DNA of 64,000 nucleotides from assembly GCF_963924675.1 (NCBI RefSeq), contig NW_027077445.1, positions 496,001-560,000 of the forward strand, given 5' to 3'. Positions 53,762 through 62,890 of this stretch are shown piece by piece (the stretch's first letter is position 1; every line of letters starts with the position of its first letter). Origin of the DNA: Phocoena phocoena. Lineage: Eukaryota; Chordata; Mammalia; Artiodactyla; Phocoenidae. The notes beneath the pieces are model-generated. The model did not search any database and was not told the DNA's origin. It saw only the letters and a list, made by a program, of their open reading frames with translations. The translations under genes and the position numbers were made by a program.

Positions 53762-56700
53762 TACGGCTGTGTTCACAAGAAGCTCGTCTACAGTATCAGG
53801 TAAATATCCCAGAAAGCAAAATATGGATATAGAAGTTGTGGCACGTACGTACAATGCAATATCACTCAGCAATGAAATCTGTGTCATCAGGCCCGTAGCG
53901 GCATAGTGAGTGGATGCAGGTACGGTGATTCTACGTGAACTACGTCACACAGAAAAAGAAACATCATAAGATATCACTAATACACGGAATGTAAACTTGA
54001 CTACACAGGAACTGAATTACAAAACAGAACAGGGTCTCAAATTTAGAAAACCAACTAGTGCTTGCTAATGGGGAAAGGTGCGTTGGGGTGCTGCATAAAA
54101 CCAGAGACTGAAATTAGCACAGATAACTTTCCATAAGCCAAATATGTAATAGACAAGACCTACTCCTTGCTCAACGAAATGGACCCAACACCACATATTC
54201 AACGCCTAGGAATATACCTGCCTAGGAAGAATCTTTAAACCCATGGATATATATGTCTCCGTAAGAGAATCAAGCGTGTACAGCGGCCGAAACGCAGCAG
54301 TGAAAATCCGATAAATGCCATTATCAAAATAAATTTTGAAAACAAAACACAAAGACAGTGAAATACAGAGCAATTCTTAAATAATTCACTCAGGGCATGT
54401 GATGCAACTGGGATTGACCACATCTCCACCCAGAGCTGGTTGAGACATAAGGCTGGACACTTCACGCTGATAGCACTGGTGAGTTTCGGTGAGCAAATGC
54501 AGACCCTTTGAAGTCATACTGCATGGTACCTATTCCATGGGTCCCAACTCTTCCGGTTCAAGGGATTCTTCTTCCAGCTAAAACATGCATGGGAAACCCA
54601 CAGTATGGTCCACCGTGTGATTGGGAAACGATTTAAAATGCATCTCAGTTTTCGTATCCTGGTCCTCGGGTTCACCATTCCAGATGCTTTACTAACACTC
54701 TCCCTGCTTGGAGAGTCAGTGCCTTTAACCTCCTGTTTGGCACAGCTTGCAATTTCTGTGCAAGATGAACAGGAATAGGGAGAACCAATGAGAGACTAGC
54801 TGAAGGTGACTGCACGGGCAAATATAACGCTCATTGCCCACCAGGAAGAGGAATTAAACAAAGGCTCAGTGTGCCCTGCTGGAAACAGATTAGGGCCTGA
54901 AGCAATCCTGCGGTTTTGTGCCCAGCTCACAAGAAAGCGAGTTGAAGAAAGGAGCTCAGGGGCACTGTAATTCACAAATCTGCAGAGTTATAAATGACAG
55001 CTATCTTCCAAAAGTATATTGAAGTAAGCCTGCGAAGGGGACTTGAAAGCGGGGCAGAATTTCAGGAAAACGATTGCAGGGGGTAGACTGGAATTGCCCT
55101 GAAAGCATAGGAAAAGAGGCAGAACGTCGACAATGATGCACTTGGCCAAAAAGGGCGTATGCGTTTTTTCCTGAATATATTCAGGAAAAAACACATACGC
55201 CCTTTTTGGCCAACCAAGCAAGCCTGTAAAGGAAATCTGCACTACAATGAAGTCTCACTGCCCCCCGGGCAAATGGGCCATCTGAAAAAATTGTAAAATC
55301 CAGAAAGGTAGGACAGGATATGGAGAACAGGGAGCCTTGTTATGCTGATTGGCAGGATGTAAATTGCCAGCAGCCACCCTGGAGAAGTGTATGGTGTTTC
55401 CTGAAACACGTAAGAAACAAAGCAACACAGTCTATGGCACTTCCACTTATGGTCCTATAGCTTACGGAAATTAAAATCAAAAACAGACAGCCACCCCAAT
55501 ATTTGGGACGGCTGTGTTCACAAGAAGCTCGTCTACAGTATCAGGTAAATATCCCCGAAAGCAAAATATGGATAAAGAAGTTGTGGCACGTACGTACAAT
55601 GCAATATCACTCAGCAATGAAATCTGTGTCATCAGGCCCGTAGCGGCATAGTGAGTGGATGCAGGTACGGTGATTCTACGTGAACTACGTCACACAGAAA
55701 AAGAAACATCATAAGATATCACTAATACACGGAATGTAAACTTGACTACACATGAACTGAATTACAAAACAGAACAGGGTCTCAAATTTAGAAAACGACC
55801 TAGTGCTTGCTTATGGGGAAAGGTGCGTTGGGGTGCTGCATAAAACCAGAGACTGAAATTAGCACAGATAACTTTCCATAAGCCAAATATGTAATAGACA
55901 AGACCTACTCCTTGCTCAACGAAATGGACCCAACACCAAATATTCAACGCCTAGGAATATACCTGACTAGTAAGAATCTTAAAACCCATGGATATATATG
56001 TCTCCGTAAGAGAATCAAGCGTGTGTACAGCGGCCGAAACGCAGCAGTTAAAATCCGATAAATCCCATTATCAAAATAAATTTCGAAAACAAAACACAAA
56101 GACAGTGAAATAGAGAGCAATTCTTAAATAATTCACTCAGGGCATGTGATGCAACCGGGATTGACCACATCTCCACCCAGAGCTGGTTGAGACATAAGGC
56201 TGGACACTTCAGCCTGATAGCATTGGTGAGTTTCGGTGAGCAAATGCAGACCCTTTGAAGTCATACTGCATGGTACCCATTCCATGGGTCCCAACACTCC
56301 ACGTTCAAGGCATTCTTCCTTCAGCTAAAACATGCATTGGAAACCCAGAGTATCGTCCACCGTGTGATTGGGAAACGATTTAAAATGCATCTCACTTTTC
56401 GTATCCTGGTCCTCAGGTTCACCATTCCAGATGCTTTACTAACACTCTCCCCGCTTGGAGAGTCAGTGCCTTTAACCTCCTCTTTGGCACAGCTTGCAAT
56501 TTCTGTGCAAGATGAACAGGAATAGGGAGAATCAATGAGAGACTAGTTGTAGGTGTCTGCACGGGCAAATGTAACGCTCATTTCCCACCAAGCAGAGGAA
56601 TTAACCAAAGGCTCAGTGTGCCCTGCCGGAAACAGATTAGGGCCTGAAGCAATCCTGCGGTTTTGTGCCCAGCTCACAAGAAAGCGAGTTGAAGAAAGGA

Positions 56701-59700
56701 GCTCAGGGGCACTGTAATTCACAAACTTGCAGAGTTATAAATGACAGCTATCCTCCAAAAATATATTGAAGTAAGCCTGCGAAGGGGACTGAGAGCGGGG
56801 CAGAATTTCAGGAAAACGATTGCAGGGGGTAGACTGGAGTTGCCCTGAAAGCATAGGAAAAGAGGCACAACGTGGACAATGATGCACTTGGCCAAAAAGG
56901 GCGTATGCGTTTTTTCCTGAATATATTCAGGAAAAAACGCATACGCACTTTTTGGCCAACCAAGCAAGCCTGTAAAAGATATCTGCACTACAATGAAGTC
57001 TCACTGCCCCCCGGGCAAAAGGTTCATCTGAAAAAAGTGTAATATCCAGAATGGTAGGACAGGATATGGAGAACAGGGAGCCTTGTTATGCTGATTGGCA
57101 GGATGTAAATTGCCAGCAGCCACCCTGGAGAAGTGTATGGTGTTTCCTGAAACACATAAGAAACAAAGCAACACAGCCTATGGCACTTCCACTTATGGTC
57201 CTATAGCTTACGGAAATTAAAATCAAAAACAGACAGCCACCCCAATATTTGGGACGGCTGTGTTCACAAGAAGCTCGTCTACAGTATCAGGTAAATATCC
57301 CAGAAAGCAAAAAATGGATAAAGAAGTTGTGGCACGTACGTACAATGCAATATCACTCAGCAATGAAATCTGTGTCAACAGGCCCGTAGCGGCATAGTGA
57401 GTGGATGCAGGTACGGTGATTCTACGTGAACTACATCACACAGAAAAAGAAACATCATAAGATATCACTAATACACGGATTGTAAACTTGACTACACATG
57501 AACTGAATTACAAAACAGAACAGGGTCTCAAATTTAGAAAACCAACTAGTGCTTGCTTATGGGAAAAGGTGCGTTGGGGTGCTGCATAAAATCAGAGACT
57601 GAAATTAGCACAGATAACTTTCCATAAGCCAAATATGTAATAGACAAGACCTACTCCTTGCTCAACGAAATGGACCCAACACCACATATTCAACGCCTAG
57701 GAATATACCTGACCAGGAAGAATCTTAAAACCCATGGATATATATGTCTCCGTAAGAGAATGAAGCGTGTGTACAGCGGCTGAAACGCAGCAGTGAAAAA
57801 CCGATAAATCCCATTATCAAAATAAATTTCGAAAACAAAACACAAAGACTGTGAAATAGAGAGCAATTCTTAAATAATTCACACAGGACATGTGATGCAA
57901 CCGGGATTGACCACATCTACACCCAGAGCTGGTTGAGACATAAGGCTGGACACTTCAGGCTGATAGCATTGGTGAGTTTCGGTGAGCAAATGCAGACCCT
58001 TTGAAGTCATACTGCATGGTACCCATTCCATGGGTCCCAACTCTCCAGGTTCAAGGGATTCTTCCTCCAGCTAAAACATGCATGGGAAACCCAGAGTATC
58101 GTCCACCGTGTGATTGGGAAACGATTTAAAATGCATCTCAGTTTTCGTATCCTGGTCCTCGGGTTCACCATTCCAGATGCTTTACTAACACTCTCCCCGC
58201 TTGGAGAGTCAGTGCCTTTAACGTCCTCTTTGGCACAGCTTGCAATTTCTGTGCAAGATGAACAGGAATAGGGAGAACAAATGAGAGACTAGCTGTAGGT
58301 ATCTGCACGGGCAAATGTAACGCCCATTGCCCACCAGGAAGAGGAATTAAACAAAGGCTCAGTGTGCCCTGCTGGAAACAGATTAGGGCCTGAAGCAATC
58401 CTGCGGTTTTGTGCCCAGCTCACAAGAAAGCGAGTTAAAGAAAGGAGCTCAGGGGCACTGTAATTCACAAACCTGCAGAGTTATAAATGACAGCTATCCT
58501 CCAAAAATATATTGAAGTAAGCCTGCGAAGGGGACTTGAAAGCGGGGCAGAATTTCAGGAAAACGATTGCAGGGGGTAGACTGGAATTGCCCTGAAAGCA
58601 TAGGAAAAGAGGCAGAACGTCGACAATGATGCACTTGGCCAAAAAGGGCGTATGCGTTTTTTCCTGAATATATTCAGGAAAAAACGCATAGGCACTTTTT
58701 GGCCAACCAAGCAAGCCTGTAAATGAAATCTGCACAACAATGAAGTCTCACTGCCCCCCTGGCAAAAGGGCCATCTGAAAAAAGTGTAAAATCTAGAAAG
58801 GTAGGACAGGATATGGAGAAGAGAGAGCCTTGTTATGCTGATTGTCAGGATGTAAATTGCCAACAGCCACCCTGGAGAAGTGTATGTTGTTTCCTGAAAC
58901 ACGTAAGAAATAAAACAACACAGCCTATGGCAATTGCACTTATGGTCCTATTGCTTAGGGAAATTAAAATAAAAAACAGAGAGCCACCCCAAAGTTTGGG
59001 GCGGCTGTGTTCCCAAGTAGCTCCTCTACAATACCAGGTAAATATCCCAGAAAGCAAAAAATGGATAAAGAAGTTGTGGCACGTACGTGCAATGCAATAT
59101 CACTCAGGAATGAAATCTGTGTCATCAGGCCCGTAGCGGCATAGTGAGTGGATGCAGGTACGGTGATTCTACATGAACTACGTCACACAGAAAAAGAAAC
59201 ATCATAAGATATCACTAATACACGGAATGTAAACTTGACTACACATGAACTGAATTACAAAACAGAACAGGGTCGCAAATTTAGAAAACCAAGCAGTTCT
59301 TGCTTATGGGGAAAGGTGCCTTGGGGTGCTGCGTAAAACCAGAGACTGAAATTAGCACAGATAACATTCCATAAGCCAAATATGTAATAGACAAGACCTA
59401 CTCCTTGCTCAACGAAATGGACTCAACACCACATATTCAACGCCTAGGAATATAACTGACTAGGAAGAATCTTAAAACCCATGGATTTATATGTCTCCGT
59501 AAGAGAATCAAGCGTGTGTACAGCGGCATAAACGCAGCAGTGAAAATCCGATAAATCCCATTATCAAAATAAATTTCAAAAACAAAACACAAAGACAGTG
59601 AAACAGAGAGCAATTCTTAAATAATTCTCTCAGGGCATGTGATGCAACCGGGATTTTCCACATCTACACCCAGACCTGGTTGAGACGTAAGGCTGGACAC

Positions 59701-61796
59701 TTCAGGCTGATAGCATTGGTGAGTTTCGGTGAGCAAATGCAGACCCTTTGATGTCATACTTCATGGTACCCATTCCATGGGTCTCAAATCTCCAGGTTCA
59801 AGGGATTCTTCCTCCATCTAAAACATGCATGGGAAACCCAGAGTATGGTCCACCGTGTGATTGGGAAATGATTTAAAATGCATCTCAGTTTTCGTATCCT
59901 GGTCCTCGTGTTCACCATTCCAGATGCTTTACTAACACTCTCCCCTCTTGGAGAGTCAGTGCCTTTAACCTCCTGTTTGGCACAGCTTGCAATTTCTGCA
60001 CAAGATGAACAGGAATAGGGAGAACCAATGAGAGATTAGCTGTAGGTGTATGCACGGGCATATGTAACGCTCATTTCCCACCAGTAAGAGGATTTAAACA
60101 AAGGCTCAGCGTGCCTTGCCGGAAAGAGATTAGGGCCTGAAGCAATCCTACGGTTTTGTGCCCAGCTCACAAGAAAGCGAGTTGAAGAAAGGAGCTCAGG
60201 GGCACTGTAATTCACAAACCTGCAGAGTTATGAAAAACAGCTATCCTCCAAAAATATATTGAAGTAAGCCTGCGAAGGGGACTCGAAAGCGGGGCAGAAT
60301 TTCAGGAAAACGATTGCAGGGGGTAGACTGGAATTGTCCTGAAAGCATAGGAAAAGAGGCAGAACGTCGACAATGATGCACTTGGCCAAAAAGGGCGTAT
60401 GCGTGTTTCCTGAATATATTCAGGAAAAAACGCATACGCCCTTTTTGACCAACCAAGCAAGCTTGTAAAGAAATCTGCACTACAATGAAGTCTCAGTGCC
60501 CCCCAGGGCAAAAGGGCCATTTAAAAAAATTGTAAAATCTAGAAACGGTGGACAGGCAATGGAGAACATTGATCCTTATTATGCTGATTCATATGATGTA
60601 AATTGCCAACAGCCATTCTGGAGAAGTGTTATGTGTTTCCTGAAACACATGAGAAACAAAGCAATACAGCCTATGGCACTTCCACTTATGGTCCTACAGC
60701 TTAGGGAAATTAAAATCAAAAACACATAGCCACCTCAAAGTTTGGGACCTCTCTGTTTACAAGAACCTCGTTTACAGTACCAGGTAAATATCTCAGAGAG
60801 CATACAATGGATTAAGAAGTTGTGGTACGTACGTACAATGGAATACCACTCAGCAATGAAATCTGTGTCATCCGGCTCGTAGAGGCATATCGAGTGGATT
60901 CAGGTACGGTGATTCTACGTGAAATAAGTCACACAGAAAAAGAAACATCATAAGATATCACTAATACACGGAATATAAACTTGACTACACATGAACTGAA
61001 TTACAAAACCGAACAGGGTCTCAAATTTAGAAAACCAACTAGTGCTTGCTTATGGGGAAAGGTGCCTTGGGGTGCTGCATAAAACCAGAGACTGAAATTA
61101 GCACAGATACCGTTCCATAAGCCAAATATATAATAGACAAGACTTACTCCTTGCTCAACGAAATGGACTCAACACCACATATTCAATGCCTAGGAATATA
61201 CCTGACTAGGAAGAATCTTAAAACCCATGGATTTATATGTCTCCGTAAGAGAATCAAGAGTGTGTACAGCGGCATTAACGCAGCATTGAAAATCGGATAA
61301 ATCCCAGTATCAAAAAAAATTTCAAAAAGAAAACACAATGACAGTGAAATAGAGAACAATTCTTAAATAACTCACACAGGGCTTGTGATGCAACCTGGAT
61401 TTACCACATCTACACCCAGAGCTGGGTGAGAGATAAGGCTGGACACTTTGGGCTGATTGCATTGGTGAGTTTGAGTGAGCAAATGCAGACCCTTTGATGT
61501 CATACTGCCTGGTACCCATTCCATGGTTCCCAACTCTCCAGGTTCAAGGGATTCTTCCGTCAGCTAAAATTTGCATGGGAAACCCAGAGTATTCTCCACC
61601 ATGTGACTGGGAAACCTTTTTACATGCATGTCAGTTTTCGTCCCCTGGTACTCAGGTTCACCATTCCAGACCCTTTTCTTACACTCTCCCCATTTGTAGA
61701 GTCAGTGCCTTTAACCTCCTGTTTGGCACTGCTTGCAATTTCTGCGCAAGATGAACAGGAATACGGAGAACCAACGGGAGACTATCTGTAGGTGTG

Positions 61797-61811
61797 TGCA
61801 CGGGCAAATTT
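61797..61811 (+). repeat. Target-site duplication of the L1, left copy
   Basis: TGCACGGGCAAATTT, matching 14 of 15 bases at 62,480. It corresponds to the TGCACGGGCAAATGTAACG phrase of other satellite units. Confidence 0.85.
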
Positions 61812-62183
61812 TTTTTTAACATCTTTATTGGGGTATAATTGCTTTACAATGGTGTGTTAGTTTTTGCTTTATAACAAAGTGAATCAGCTATACAAATACA
61901 TATACTCCCATGTGTCTTCCCTCTTGTGTCTCCCTCCCTCCCTCTCTCTCCCTCCCACCCCTCCATGTTGTCCCAACGCCCCGAGCTAATATCCCTGTGC
62001 CTTGTTGCTGCTTCCCCCTTGCTATCTACCTTACTACGTTTGTTAGTGTGTATATATCCATGACTCTCTCTCGCCCTGTCAAAACTCACCCTTCCCCCTC
62101 CCCATATCCTCAATTCCGTTCTCCAGTAGGTCTGCGCCTCTATTCCTGTCTTATCCCTAGGTTCTTCATGACATTTTTTTCCT
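61812..62183 (-). other. L1 3' UTR with polypurine tract
   Basis: This is the non-coding tail of the inserted LINE-1. At 61,930-61,964 the + strand is almost pure C/T (CCCTCCCTCCCTCTCTCTCC), so the L1 sense strand carries the G-rich polypurine tract typical of mammalian L1 3' UTRs, a known quadruplex-forming feature. It ends in AATAAAG followed by the A-tail, so a canonical polyadenylation signal is present. Confidence 0.85.
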
Positions 62184-62477
62184 TTAAATTCCATATATAT
62201 GTGTTAGCATACGGTATTTGTCTTTTTCTTTCTGACTTACTTCACTCTGTATGACAGACTCTAGGTCTATCCATCTCATTACAAATAACTCAGTTTCATT
62301 CCTTTTTAAGGCTGAGTAATATTCCATTGTGTATATGTGCCACATCTTCTTTATCCATTCGTCCAATGATGGGCGCTTAGGTTCTTTCCATCTCCAGGCT
62401 ATTGTAAATAGAGCTGCAATGAACATTTTGGTACATGACTCTTTTTGAATTTTGGTTTTCTCAGGGTATATGCCCAG
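62184..62477 (-). pseudogene. L1 ORF2 C-terminal fragment (97 codons, stop intact)
   Basis: In frame from the truncation point, GIYPEKTKIQKESCTK leads into MFIAALFTIA, then WIKKMWHIYTMEYYSALKR and EVSQKEKDKYRMLTHIYGI before the stop. These are the characteristic last residues of mammalian ORF2. The endonuclease and reverse transcriptase domains are missing, so it has no enzymatic function. The frame is uninterrupted, which suggests a fairly young insertion. Its WIKK...YYSA motif is the same one that survives in decayed form in every satellite unit on the opposite strand. Confidence 0.9.
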
Positions 62478-62479
62478 TA

Positions 62480-62494
62480 TGCACGGGCAATTTT
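62480..62494 (+). repeat. Target-site duplication of the L1, right copy
   Basis: TGCACGGGCAATTTT followed by AACACTC. The break TTTT/AA on the + strand is the consensus L1 endonuclease site for an element in this orientation. The interrupted satellite sequence resumes directly after it. Confidence 0.85.
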
Positions 62495-62840
62495 AACACT
62501 CATTTCCCAACAGGAAGAGGAATTAACCAAAGGCTCAGCATGCCATGCTGGAACAAGATTAGGGCCTGAAGCAATCCTGCGATTTTGTGGCCAGCTCACA
62601 AGAAAGCGAGTTGAGGAAAGGAGCTCAGGGGCACTGTCATTCACATACCTGCAGACTTATAAATGACAGAAATTGTAGAAAAATATATTGAATTAAGGCT
62701 GCAAAGAGGACTTGAAAGTGGGGCAGAATTGCCGGAATCCGATTTCAGGAGGTAGACGTGAATTGCTCTGAAAGCATAAGAGAAGTGGCAGAACCTTGTC
62801 AATGAAGCACTTGGCCAAAAAGGGCATATGCGTTTTTTCC

Positions 62841-62890
62841 AGGGCCATCATTAACGGGAGTAGGAGGCTCCCAGCATGCTCCAGTGGCCA
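62841..62890. other. Junction between satellite and minisatellite
   Basis: About 50 bp (from AGGGCCATCATTAACGGG to CCAGTGGCC) match neither the satellite nor clearly the following minisatellite. It contains a short inverted repeat, GGAGGCTCCC. I see no gene or regulatory site. Confidence 0.5.

Larger units (their letters stand above)
61812..62479 (-). mobile_element. 5'-truncated LINE-1 insertion, antisense to the satellite
   Basis: On the minus strand the element starts within ORF2 at TACTGGGCATATACCCTGAG, runs through the end of ORF2 and the full 3' UTR, and ends in a short A-tail (the T-run to 61,817 on the + strand, followed by AACATCTTTATTGGGGTATAA). The 3' UTR type, with GCTTTACAATGGTGTGTTAG, GACAGACTCTAGGTCTATCC and GTGTTAGCATACGGTATTTG, is the one I associate with cetacean and related cetartiodactyl L1s. 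About 668 bp remain of a 6-7 kb element, so it cannot move by itself. Flanking 15-bp direct repeats and a TTTT/AA nick site show normal target-primed insertion. Confidence 0.93.
15273..62840 (+). repeat. 1.746-kb satellite array (probable common cetacean satellite)
   Basis: A complex repeat recurs head to tail. I indexed it by the central CCTGAATATATTCAGG of its palindrome, whose first base lies at 16751, 18500, 20246, 21991, 23738, 25483, 27231, 28977, 30724, 32469, 34216, 35962, 37709, 39456, 41200, 42948, 44695, 46439, 48186, 49933, 51679, 53425, 55170, 56916, 58663 and 60409. Two copies read CGTGAATATA (37709, 42948). Spacings are 1,744-1,749 bp, mean 1,746. There are therefore 25 full units, a left partial unit, and a right unit that is 1,747 bp once a LINE-1 insertion and its duplicated target are removed. 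Length and context fit the common cetacean satellite as I recall it, and a 1.75-kb period argues against delphinids; I cannot confirm this without alignment. There is no convincing gene: recurrent 61-115-codon frames come from the repeated sequence itself. Confidence 0.92.
60417..62840 (+). repeat. Right terminal satellite unit, interrupted by LINE-1
   Basis: This is a full-period unit of 1,747 bp once 683 bp (the LINE-1 plus one copy of its target duplication) are set aside. It is much more diverged than interior units. Like the left edge unit, it keeps ancestral-looking L1 bases: TTTACAAGAACCTCG at 60,755, GTGAAATAAGTCAC at 60,919, and ACAATGGAATACCACTCAGC near 60,835. Its last palindrome survives only as a left arm (GGGCATATGCGTTTTTTCC), which is cut at 62,840. 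Confidence 0.85.

Noticed and set aside
16723..60444. CRISPR-like or insertion-sequence-like regular palindromes
   Set aside because: The spacing of 1.746 kb is filled by the same repeated sequence, not by unique spacers or a transposase, and the context is mammalian.
61910..62254. 114-codon + strand frame with a Ser/Pro/Leu-rich start
   Set aside because: It is antisense to the L1 3' UTR, and the Ser-Pro-Leu composition comes from the complement of the polypurine tract.
15273..62840. CENP-B box (centromeric function)
   Set aside because: I looked for TTCG-N4-A-N2-CGGG on both strands of a representative unit and found none; CENP-B binding cannot be argued from sequence.
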